A stretch of DNA of 64,000 nt, taken from contig OX352774.1 of assembly GCA_947095535.1 (NCBI GenBank), forward strand, positions 237,547,825-237,611,824. Reading direction: 5' to 3'. The position numbers and the translations under genes were made by a program. Origin of the DNA: Poecilobothrus nobilitatus. Its lineage: Eukaryota; Arthropoda; Insecta; Diptera; Dolichopodidae. A model generated the notes under the pieces. That model was not told the origin of the DNA. It made no database searches and worked only from the letters and a program-made list of their open reading frames with translations. This document shows, piece by piece, positions 12,633 to 22,960 of the stretch; the first letter of the stretch is position 1; each line of letters begins with the position of its first letter.

Positions 12633-13290
12633 TTATTCAATAAAATTTGGCACGAAGGCTTAATTTATAAACTATAAAGAAAATATACCTAAACATTATG
12701 TATAAATATACTCTCATCATACTGACTGATGAAATGTACTGATAGTTTGCTTAGAATTAAACAGGATAAGGTGTTTTCTCTAGTTAGAGAAATCAAAATA
12801 GGTGTTCCTCAAGGTAGTATCTTGAGTCCTATATTATGTTTATTTTATACTAGTAATTTAACAAAATTAAATAATATAACTGCAGCTATATTTCTTGGCA
12901 ATACTGCAATAATGGCAGTAGGATATAATATTGACGAAGCTACAGACAAAATTACAAAAATTAAACTTTAAAAAGATAAACTTTTTTTATAGACCGAAAA
13001 ATGAAAAATCGAACAGAAGAAATGTAAAGTTGTGCAAGTAAATTTTGCAAAGAAAATCGTACAAAATCCTGCAGGCGTAAAATGAAATGGAACAGATATA
13101 GTTCTAGAAAACAAGACAAAATATCTATAAATGTAATGGATCCTAAGTCGAAACTCTATATCGCCTATAGAATATAAAATTTTATTATATAACCAAATAA
13201 TAAGGTATGAAGTATTAAATCTACTAGAACTTAAAATGAATGATTATTCTTTAAAACAAGTTAATATTTTAAGATGGAGCTGGTGAATAA
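12633..13290 (+). pseudogene. Jockey-type LINE reverse transcriptase relic
   Basis: In the frame of 12633, FNKIWHEGLIYKL matches the FDKVWHxGLxYKL block of Jockey-clade RTs. After two in-frame stops a clean stretch (12729-12971) gives REIKIGVPQGSILSPIL, LFYTSNL, then FLGNTAIMAVG. GVPQGS is the conserved RT motif, while the catalytic FADDT is altered to FLGNT, so the two aspartates are lost. Past 12971 the match continues in shifted frames: ENKTKYL near 13110, then SPIEYKILLYNQII near 13160. The copy therefore has several stops and frameshifts, lacks both ends and cannot be active. It belongs to a different LINE group from the copies at 16.2 kb and 33.2 kb. Confidence 0.75.
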
Positions 13291-14880
13291 AGAAAGATTT
13301 CAACATTTCTAGATAAAACTTATTAATTGTTATACTTGTATTAGAAAACAACTTTTTCTTTTAGATTTTCATTTAATTACATAACATATTAAAGGACTTA
13401 ATTTTACAAATATTTTATTTTATAAAATTTCTATTTAAAATTTACAGTAAAATACAGAAAAAACTTTTCGATTAACACTTGTTAATCATCAAAAATATTG
13501 ATATTGATACATATAGTTAAAATAATGAACCAATATATAAATCTGTTTCTTAATCATAAATATATATCAAATTAATTGAAATAACATAAAATATTTTTAA
13601 TAAAATTATTATTAATTGAATATCATATTTAAATATGGAAATTCATTTAAAAATACAAAATTTTTCAAAAGAATCTGAAAAAATATTTTAATCCAAATAA
13701 AATATGTATATATATAAAAAAAAAGGATTCAATATAAGGATTTTTTTGTAAAATCAATACATAGGTAATTTTATCTTACACAAATATATTTTTATATTGA
13801 AATATTTATGAAAAAAAAAAAAAAATAAAATAAAAATGTAATTAAATTTTTTTCAAAATTTTCAATATTTTAGAATTTCTTTTCATAAAATATTTTTATT
13901 ATTTATTCCTAGAATATTGAATATGAACTTAAAAAAAAAAAAAGTAAATTGAATTTATTTTACATTTAATCAAAAGTACTTTTAAGTACTTGTTTAATAA
14001 AAAAAAAAAATCTAAGAATGAGACTATAAGAAATTCAATTATTTTTTGAATACAACAAAATTCTACTTTTGCTTTTTTTCTTTTGAAAACATAAAATTAT
14101 GTAAATTTAAAATAATAATAATTTTAAAAAATCTTTTGAAATTAGTTATACTTATGAATTTTATATACACAAAAAAAAAAAAAAAAATTAAAAAACAATA
14201 AAAATAATAAAAATTGATTTACTTAAAAAATTTTCTTTTATTATTTGATTTTGATTAAATATTTACAAATTTTTTGATAACTTTTCGTATTTTATGAAAT
14301 TTTATATTGAATTCTTGTTATGATTTATAAAAAATGAAAATTACTTTATTTTCTAATTATTGGTTCAAGTTAATAAAAAATTGTAAAAAAAATTTTGAAG
14401 TTCAAAGTATTTACATATAGGAAAATTTAAAATATGCACTAGAAAAAAATTTACTTAATTATTAAATATTATAAAATATTTACTTAAAAACTATGAATTG
14501 CATTTGAAAATGCTGCCTATTGCATTTGTACAAACTTTTTTAACATTTAGAACCCGTTTAAACGTTACGCAAATATATCTTAGTGAAAACGACTAAGGTA
14601 TAGAAAAAAAAATATGCAAACAGACTGCTTTTAGTCAGTATTCAATGAATAATCATCCAGTGATTGATAAGATTGATAAGAAATCAATGTCAAAATGGTA
14701 CGAGCAAAAGAAAATATCTGGTCTAAAATAAAAGACGAATAGAGTAAAATCTTTGGGAAATTCATCAAAATTTGACCATCAGAACAAAATTCTAAATAAT
14801 TTGAAGGTGAATAAAAAAAAGAAGGTAAAATGTAAAATTAAAGGATTCTAAATTAAATGTTGGTATCTTTTCTTAAAAAA
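13291..14880. other. AT-rich non-coding sequence
   Basis: Dominated by A and T homopolymers. No gene, RNA or element terminus was recognised. Confidence 0.6.
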
Positions 14881-14937
14881 CTAATCGTATTTCTATAGTA
14901 AAAAAAATACTGTCAAAGGATATTAAAAAGAAAACAT
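14881..14937 (+). repeat. 57 bp direct repeat, upstream copy
   Basis: It matches 17597-17653 at 53 of 57 positions without gaps. It lies 2.7 kb upstream of its partner. The downstream partner starts at the base after the LINE poly(A) tail, so the pair looks like a long target-site duplication. The upstream copy is also preceded by a short A run. Confidence 0.85.
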
Positions 14938-15440
14938 AAATTAACCCATTTTCCAAAATACAATAAAAACAGTTTAGAATAATGTGATATGCAATAAAAT
15001 TTTGTAAATTTTTTTAAAATTTCATATTTGTATAAGAAAAACTGTTGAAAACCAAGAGCCAGTTTCTTCAGTTTTAAGAAAACCAAATACAATTAAGAAA
15101 AACCGGTTTCCACATGTAAAAGTATATTATGGAAACTTTAATTTTTACGTATAAATTAAAAAAAACAAATTGTACTACTGTCTAGGTTACAGATGCCTAA
15201 AAATGTTAAATTTTTAATTTTTGACCCCTAAAAGATTTTTAACAGAGGATGGTACAAAAAAAATTTCCTAAGGTAATTTATGCCAATTCTAACGGAATTT
15301 TCTTTTCTCGGAATTTCAAAATTCTTAATAAAAGCGTACTGATGGATTTAATATGAAGGAAGCGAAATCTGACATTTTATTTTCGCATAGCGGTACATTT
15401 AAGTATGTACTAAATTACAAAAAATATTCATATAAAATTT
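14938..15440 (-). repeat. Family E copy
   Basis: It shares aataaaaacagtttag, gtctaggttacag, ttttgacccctaaaag, aacagaggatggtac and aaggtaatttatgcc with the family E copies at 26080-26700 and 49090-49230. Orientation is opposite to the copies at 22180 and 47640. There is no coding capacity. Its right edge is unclear because the next kilobase is low-complexity. Confidence 0.6.
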
Positions 15441-16200
15441 ATAAAGCCAAAAATATAAAATCTGTCATTTGACAGTTTTAGATAAAATGTACTAATAATA
15501 AATGTTAATGTTACTTTAGCTTTATAATTTTTCGACTAAAAATAGAATTTTTTTTTTAAATTATAATAAAAAAAACTATAATAGATATTAAATTTGATTT
15601 ATTTTATTACGTTTTAAAGTTTTTATTATATCTCAAAATAGATATTTAATTTAATTTTTTTTTTTTTTTTGCTAATTATAACTCTTTAGAAAATAATTAT
15701 ATCTTCTTCTAACTAAAATCATTAAAAATCTCATAAAATTTCTTATTTTTGTTCTCTTTTTCTTTTTGTTTGCTATTTAAAGAAACAACAAACAAAACGC
15801 TATTAAAAATCATTTAATTCCATAAGAAAAAAAAAAAATGTTTAAATGGAAAAGATGCATCTCAAAAAAAAAAAAAAAAAAAATTAAAAGTGAAACGGAT
15901 AAACAAATTGTAATGATATTTCAAACAATTTTAAAAAATGTTTATTATATCTTTATTTTTAATGTTGTTAGCCTGAAAAATGGAACATAATAGAACATAC
16001 AAATAATACAATAAAAATTTTTAAAATTAGAAATTTAATTAAGGTATAGAATAATAATACCTACTATAAGTGCGTTTTTCTCTAATGTGCATTAAAATAT
16101 TTTGAAAACAAAAAAAAAAACATAAGACTATAAAAATTATAATAATTAATATTAAATATTGGTATCCTTCCTGAAATTATCCTGAAACGATATCCTACTC

Positions 16201-17221
16201 TTGAAACTGTCGAAATTAAATTTTACGATCAACCAGTTAAACTTCTTTAAATCATACCTGCAAAATCGTAAACAGATACGAATAAACAACAGTTTTAGTC
16301 AAGAGGAAATGATAACAAGGGGAGTACCGCAAGGTTCAATTTTAGGACCTTTACTTTTCAAGCTATATATTGATGATATTACTCATTTGAATCTAAAGGG
16401 CAAACTTCAGTTATTTGCTGATGACGCCGTTCTGAAATATGCCGATAACTCGGAAGAAACTATTCGGACATACATGCAACATGACCTCCAATTAATAGAA
16501 GAATGGCTAACTAAGCATCGGCTTGTTTTAAACTTAAATAAAACTAAAATCTTAATGTTTGAAAATAAATTATTCAATTTTGAAAACAGGTTCCAATTTA
16601 AAAATACTAATTTAGAAATTGTTAAAAACTTTAACTACTTAGGTCTAATCATAGATAGCAAATCCAACTGGAGATACCACAGAAAAAGTAATTAGGAACA
16701 TAACGCCATATATATTCCTGCTGTGTAGGCTACGTAATTTCCTGTCGGATCAAGCGATTTTTACAATTTATTCTTCTTATATTAAATCCCACATTTGTTA
16801 TCTGATTCCAATTTGGAGTAGAGCTCCACAAATTCACTTAAATAAATTGGACATTTTGCACAAGAAATGTGTAAAATTTGCCCTAGGGCTGACAATTCTA
16901 CATCCTACGGATTCCCTATACACTGAGAAATATTTAATTTTAAAACAAATTATTTCATTTGAGCTCCATAAGATTGCCTTTAAAGTAGTCCATAATCAAA
17001 TTAAATATAGTTTTATTCTAAATAGAAATCTAGACATACACAACCACAATACTCGAAACAAATCAAATTTTTACCTCTCACTTTTTAAAACAAGTCATCA
17101 AAAAAATAATTGCTTATATAATGCTCTGAAAGCTTATAACGACTTACCGGAGGAAATAAAATTAATTAATGATTTTAAATTGTTCAAAAATAAAATAAAA
17201 TATATATTACTTAGAAATTAA
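16201..17221 (+). pseudogene. LINE reverse transcriptase, C-terminal half, one frameshift
   Basis: The first frame (164 codons) contains QIRINN..., the RT motif GVPQGSILGPLLF at residues 41-53, the catalytic FADD at 72-75, and NYLGLIID at about 145-152. It is interrupted near 16685, and the protein continues without stops in the third frame from 16688 to the stop at 17219-17221. That part carries VIRNITPYIF, CRLRNFLS, IYSSYIKS, IPIW, LDILHKKCVKFALG, and ends in the LINE pattern YNDLPEEIKLI...FKLFKNKIK. A single one-base frameshift separates the halves. The C-terminal layout resembles CR1/L2/Jockey-group elements; clade placement is not firm. It would normally copy LINE RNA at a nicked target, but it lacks its N-terminal part. 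Confidence 0.85.
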
Positions 17222-17596
17222 GCTTTTATATTTTTTACTAACTTTATACTAACTTTGTACTAATTATAATTATTATTACAGATAATAATAATAGGTACTA
17301 ATTAACTAACAAGTAACAAAACAAATATATAATAACTTGCATAATTATGTAACGAAACATGTTAAATTTGTAACATAAAAAATTAAATTACTTTCATATT
17401 GTAATATCACAAATATATTTTATTGTACATTTCAATCAAAAATTTATTAAAAAATGTTAATCTAAAAATTATAGGACCACACAGCATTCTGCTAAGGTCT
17501 TAAACAAAATTTTATATAAAATGATTATTAAAATTGTAAATTTATACTAATTTAATTTATGTTCAATAAAGGAAAAAAAAAAAAAAAAAAAAAAAA
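17222..17596 (+). other. LINE 3' untranslated region and A tail
   Basis: Non-coding sequence between the RT stop and the tail, ending with caataaagg and 24 A residues. The polyadenylation signal is at 17565-17570. Confidence 0.75.
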
Positions 17597-17653
17597 CTAA
17601 CAGAATTTCTATAGTAAAACAAATACTGTCAAAGGATATTAAAAAGAAAACAT
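17597..17653 (+). repeat. 57 bp direct repeat, downstream copy
   Basis: Partner of 14881-14937; the four differences fall at offsets 5, 6, 8 and 24. It starts at the base after the poly(A) tail. Confidence 0.85.
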
Positions 17654-17779
17654 ATTTTTTTGGAATTAGTTAAATTCTTTGTTTGAATTTTAATTAAAAT
17701 AATAAATTAATAAAAAATTATTTGAATTTTTATTTTTAAGTGAAAGTTGACTTATCAAAAATGAAACTGTGTGATATTT

Positions 17780-17912
17780 GGGGCCGAATGCATAAAACTG
17801 AACTTGAACTCAAATCTCACTTTTTCAAACAAAAATAAGAGTTCAAAAGTAATTTATGTTTGAAAAAAACGAGATTTGAGTTTAAGCTCAGTTTTATGCA
17901 TTCTACCCTGGA
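17780..17912. mobile_element. Hairpin MITE, about 131 bp
   Basis: Left arm 17786-17830 (gaatgcataaaactga..., ending tttttcaaac) pairs with right arm 17858-17903 almost completely. I count three or four substitutions and one inserted base over about 45 bp, with a 27 nt loop. The outermost bases are ggggcc and its partial partner taccctg. A 6 bp atattt flanks both sides (17774-17779 and 17913-17918) and may be the target duplication. It has no coding capacity. The long snap-back shape fits a small inverted-repeat element; a hairpin RNA source is the alternative. Confidence 0.75.
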
Positions 17913-20349
17913 ATATTTCCTCAGTTAAGAAACCATACAGATTAACTTAACTCACCAAAACGCTTACTATATTATGTTACTATCAGGTTTACACTTCAAT
18001 TTTAATTTTTCAAAAACAAGAACTTTTTTTTAATGAATTCTTATTAATAAATCTTTAAATAAAAGTCTACAAAGTCCTTTTTTTTTTTTGTACTTGATAA
18101 GAATTTTAGAAATTTTTCGAAGGAATATAAATGGAATTAATTTCAAATTAGGATTTTAATAGAATTAAAAATATTTATATGTATGCATCTAAGAAATTAA
18201 AACAATTTGAAACTTAAAAAAATAAATTAAATTTAAAAAAAGGAAGTGTGGTGATTAAAGAACTTAAGTATAACTTATGTACTTAACTGTTTCTCTCAAC
18301 GTACTAATGGTCAAACAAATATTTTTTTTTATAATCACAATTAGTTTCAAAATTTTTGATGTGTTTTTCGGCTAACATAATGATGAAAGGTTTGAAAATG
18401 CTTAAAAATTTATTATAATATTGTATATGTGCAAAAAAGTGATTATAAAAATAAAATCGCCATAAAGAAATTATTATGGTAATCAATATATAGTTTGTAA
18501 CGATGTTAAAAATTTTTCTGAACATTCTAATGATAGCATGATAGAATTAACAAATAAAATAATAATGCATTCCTTAATTTTTTCTAAAACATTCCATTAT
18601 AACATGCTCTCAATTTATTTCAATTCATTTAAATAATAAACAACTTACCAATTTTTCCCGCCATTATTCCTTTTTCAACAAATCAATGTGTGCCTCCAAA
18701 TGAAATGGTCGTAATCCTTTTTTTTTTTTCTTTTAATAATTCATATAAGTTTTAATTTGAATTTTATTTGTTTTTCACTATTTACATTTTCTTCAAAATA
18801 AAAAAATTTATTAGTCAAAAAATTTTAAATTAATTATTTTTTTTTTTTTTTTAATTAAATTTATTTATAAATTTTTTTTTTTTATATATTTAATTTTCTT
18901 ATATCCAAATAATCATTAATCATAATCAATAAATCACTTTTGTATATAAATGTATTTGAAAAAAAAAAAATTAAATTTTTTTAAATACATAAATACATAA
19001 AGAAACCAATTATATAAATTTTTTTTTCAAAATTTTTTGAAATCAAAAATTAATAATAATTAAAATTTTGATGTCATAAAATATGGTTTTTTTATTTTAT
19101 TTTTTACGTTATCCTTGATTTATTTTTAATAGAATTTTTTCTGTTGTTTTAATATTTTAATAAAATAAAAATTTTTTTAATTTATATTTTATTATTTAAT
19201 TTATATATTATGTATATGTATGTAATTTGTTGAATTAAAAACAGACTGCTTTAAAGCACACAAAAACAAAATATAAAATATTATGAATTTTTTTGCGGAA
19301 AATTTTTAAACAATAATTTTTTTTCTGTTAAAAAATTTTTTGATCATAAATTAAATTTTTTTTCCTTTTGGAACTGTTATAGCGATCGTCATTAAAGAAC
19401 GCAATTTTATCTTATATTTTTTATTTATTTATTTTTTTTTTTATTTGCCAATTTTTATTTTTATAATTCCACTTAATTTTTTTTTTTTTTTATTTCTATT
19501 TAAAGTTTAAGATAGCACTTCAAAACAAACAAACTTTTAAAAAAAAAAATTTTTAAATATCATAACTGTAAATTTATGTAATTTCAAAAGAAAAAATATT
19601 TATATTTTAACCGTTACATATAGGTATAGGTACTTATTGTTTTCACTTTTTTAATACTTTTAAAAAAATTTTTTTTAAAATTTTTTTTCCGTTATTTTTT
19701 GTATTTTTTTTCTTTTTTATTTTTTTTTATATTTTAAATATATTTTTTTTTATAAACAATATCGGACGACATCTATTTGCAAAATGATCTCAAAATTTTC
19801 ATAAACATTTCTTTTATATATACATTATAACGGTATATTTTCATCTCAATTGAAAAAAAAAATCAGAAAAATAATAACGGCACAATAATAACAACAACAG
19901 CATCAGTAGCAATAGCAGCAACAATATTTGATTTGAAGATTGAATATAAAAATTATAAAAACAAAACAACAAAAATATGAAAAAATATTAAGCGAATATA
20001 ATATTATATTTGAAGAAAATTAAATAAAAAAAAAAAAAATTCAACAAATATATTCCTTTATTCTAACGGTACTAATATAACGGCTTTAAGAACCGATATG
20101 AATTAATATGATAAAATTTAAAATTATATCGTATCGTTATTTCTTTAGTGTTACTTTTGTTGGAACAATATTTTTTCGGAAAAAGAAAATATCTCATGCT
20201 CTTTAAAAATAATATGTTCTCTTTTTTTTTTTTTTTTGTTTAAATATTTTTTCCTGATTCGGAGTACAATAACAAAAACAAAAAATTAAAAATAAAATTC
20301 GGAAACAATTTTGATTGGCATTTTGATTCTTTCATAATCATATTCGGTT

Positions 20350-20377
20350 ATTCTAAGGTATAAAGATACCTTAGAAT
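20350..20377. repeat. Perfect 12 bp hairpin
   Basis: ATTCTAAGGTAT (20350-20361), loop AAAG, then ATACCTTAGAAT (20366-20377): a fully paired stem with a tetraloop. No U-run terminator context or RNA family is evident. Function unknown. Confidence 0.7.
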
Positions 20378-20715
20378 ATATGTATGTGTGTAAAATACTT
20401 GAAAATGTAATAAAGAAACAAATTTTAAAAGTATGTATAAAAACAAAAATTTTCTATAGCTAATATTATATTGTTTTTTTTTTTTGAAAAGCTTTTCGGA
20501 GTTTAGATTATAAAATGAGAAAGTGAAAAATACTTTTTACTTGTTGGATGTTAAATTGAAAACATTTTATGTGAAAAGATTGTATGGAAAATTTTCTATT
20601 AAAGATAAATAAACATTCTCCAATATAAATTATATACATATATATTAGATACATTATGCATATTTTTTAATGTAACTTAAATTTATTGATTAAGTTAAAA
20701 CGATTTAATGAAATT

Positions 20716-20740
20716 GATGATGATGATGATGATGGTGATG
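20716..20740 (+). repeat. (GAT)n microsatellite
   Basis: Six GAT units followed by GGT and GAT, an imperfect trinucleotide run. It is not in an open coding context. Confidence 0.9.
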
Positions 20741-22179
20741 TGACATGAATTTATAAATTTATTTATGTAAAACATTAATTGAATTTTCCTAGACTATATT
20801 TTACTTTTAAACTATTAATTTTTTTTTTATTTAAATTAAAATTATTATAATTGATTTGAATATAAGAGTTGTTAAAGAAGGATTAAATATAGAAAATGAT
20901 TTTATCAGTAAATAACTTAAATTTGTTTATAATAGTAAATGCGCATCTATCTTATATAATAAAACTTCTTGGAACTGCTGCTTATTTAGTGAAATTTTTT
21001 ACATAAGTTATTTTTGACAAGCGAACAAAAAACCATAAAAAAGCATGTAGATTAATTAAAATGGTATGTTAAAAAGAATGCCATCATAGGGGAATTAAGA
21101 AACGATAGAAAAGAATAAGAAAACTCAATTAAAAATTAAAGATATCAAAAATTTACAAGTTAATTAGTAAAAGTGATTAAACTGTGTATTGAAAATGTTG
21201 TCAAGTAAAAAAGTAATTGAATGATGAAAAATAATAAAATTTTTGTTTTTTAATAAATTAAAAATCTTAAAAACTTTATGAAGAAATTTTATATATTTTT
21301 TGTTGTTTATAAACTTCTTAAATATTTATTGCAAAAAACGAAAAAAATTATAGTTTACATATTATTTAAAAAATTATTAAATATGGTAACACCATATTTT
21401 TTATAATGATAAAAGATATAATATGAAAAGTTTATTCAACTTATGTATAAGGACCGGCCTGTTGCTGTTAGTGAAAGTGTATATTTAACATTTTTTATCT
21501 CTTCTTTTATTCTTTTCTATACAAGTTTTTTTTTGCCTCCTACTACTACAGTCTACAGTATACATAATACTTACTTATACACACATTACACAGTATATGT
21601 AAATTAAATATGTTCTCTCAATTTAAGTTTCTCTCCATTTTAAAATATTTTTCTCATTCTCTCTCATTTCTCAAAATAATAATTTTCGGAGTATAGTAGA
21701 CTATTACATTCACAACACATTTGTACAAGTTTTCCTTTGTTTTTATTACTATAAGAGTTTTTATATGTTTGTATATATATATAGTGAAAATATTGAAAAT
21801 AACCGGTATTTTGAATTTTTCTTTTTTTTATTATCCTTTTTCATATTATAATAGCTATTGCTATGACTATCTTCTTGTTTTTAATGAAAGGTGTTATTGA
21901 ATAGAAAAATATACTGTTACTATTTCTTTGTATTAATGAAAATATAAAATGTTACCTTTTTAATTTATCAGGTTCAGAAGGTCAAGAACTATTTATTTTC
22001 AAAAATCAAAATAAAACAAAAAAAAATGAAAAATGAAAAATAATAAATGTAAAAGTGAAATAAATTTAGAATGAATGTTCGAAATAATTCATTAAATATT
22101 TTCAATATGCTAATTATACCATAAAATGTAGTACAATATGCATATAACAGTATGGAATGCCTTTATGTAGACTTTTTGT

Positions 22180-22720
22180 ACATTTTTTAATTAATAAAAA
22201 TATTAAAAATTTGTCTATTAGTTTCACGGTGTCCGTCTGTCTGTTTACAAAATTTGTAGACCATTTCCGATCGGACAATGAAATTTTAACCAAGGATAGG
22301 AAAACTTTGCTTTTCACTCCTTCGCAACACTTTTAGATAGAAGCTTGCAATTTTGATATAAGAAAGATCTTTTAGAATTAGTATAAGTTACTTCATAAAA
22401 TAGATTGTTCCATTTACTATTTAAGGAATATTAGAGGACTAAAATTAAAATTTTTTGTTTTTGAAAACGTGTAACTTAGCACACACCTGAGCACATTTTT
22501 CAAAGTAAAACGCAAAACTCAAATTTTCAACATTATAATTTTAGAAGTATTAACAGCTCTTCTTAATTATATTAATTTTCTTAAATTAGATGTCTCTTGG
22601 TTTTTTAACAATTTTTCTTACATATAAAATTCTAAGAAAATTTATAAATTTTGATGTATTGTCTTTTCAAAAATGTGCACCTTGACAAGCATTTAGTTTT
22701 ATATTCTGCCTTGTTTATAA
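22180..22720 (+). repeat. Family E copy
   Basis: It begins with aaaatttgtctattagtttc and tgtccgtctgtctg, and continues through caatgaaattttaacc, aacacttttagatagaa, ttagaggac, acacctgagcac and cttcttaattatatt, ending near ttatattctgccttgttt. The same landmarks in the same order occur at 47640-48480. It is non-coding; the class is undetermined. Confidence 0.65.
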
Positions 22721-22739
22721 TTGCATTTCTTTTCGCATT

Positions 22740-22960
22740 CTTACTTGTTTAAAATTTACTTTTTACTTTTTGTCCAACCGTCTATTTATAAAACTTCTAC
22801 ACCACTTAAGATAGAATTCTTATAGGTCTCTTAAAAAAATTAACGTTGTAGAACAATTGTATGTAGACCCACTCATTACACAGCTAAAGTATGTTGCCCT
22901 GAATGCTTTATAAATGGAAGCCCTTTTTGTATACGTTTATTTCTCCATATCTTCCAATTT
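22740..22960 (+). repeat. Family E partial copy, directly following another
   Basis: A second start-like segment: actttttgtccaaccgtc, aaaacttctacacc, and ggtctcttaaaaaaattaac, matching 47720-47830. It lies immediately downstream of the fuller copy and in the same orientation, so this may be a tandem or nested pair. The minus-strand frame across its right part (22876-23064) is a by-product. Confidence 0.55.

Larger units (their letters stand above)
16195..17596 (+). mobile_element. 5'-truncated LINE with poly(A) tail
   Basis: The insertion contains the C-terminal half of an RT ORF (16201-17221), a 3' untranslated region (17222-17572), an AATAAA polyadenylation signal at 17565-17570 and a pure 24-A tail (17573-17596). 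Endonuclease and N-terminal RT parts are missing, as expected from incomplete reverse transcription. The intact tail and single frameshift mark it as the youngest LINE in the window. The base after the tail begins a 57 bp repeat whose partner is at 14881-14937, so the insertion may extend further left and include the family E copy. The left boundary given is where RT similarity starts. Confidence 0.8.
17913..22175. other. AT-rich non-coding sequence with extreme homopolymers
   Basis: No gene was supported. From about 18650 to 20300 T and A runs of 8-18 bases dominate. At 19880-19935 a T-poor caacaacagcatcag/agcaatagcagcaac stretch resembles the CAA/CAG-type 5' leader tracts of fly genes, but no adjoining coding exon or promoter could be identified. 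The minus-strand frame at 18304-18525 has no recognisable domain. Confidence 0.55.

Noticed and set aside
12729..12971. 80-codon protein with GVPQGS
   Set aside because: Flanking sequence in the same and shifted frames continues the RT domain, and the catalytic aspartates are lost; it is a fragment of a dead LINE, not a gene.
16847..17221. Separate small protein starting at the ATG at 16847
   Set aside because: It is the continuation of the RT ORF after a single frameshift; open sequence and RT-like residues extend upstream to 16688.
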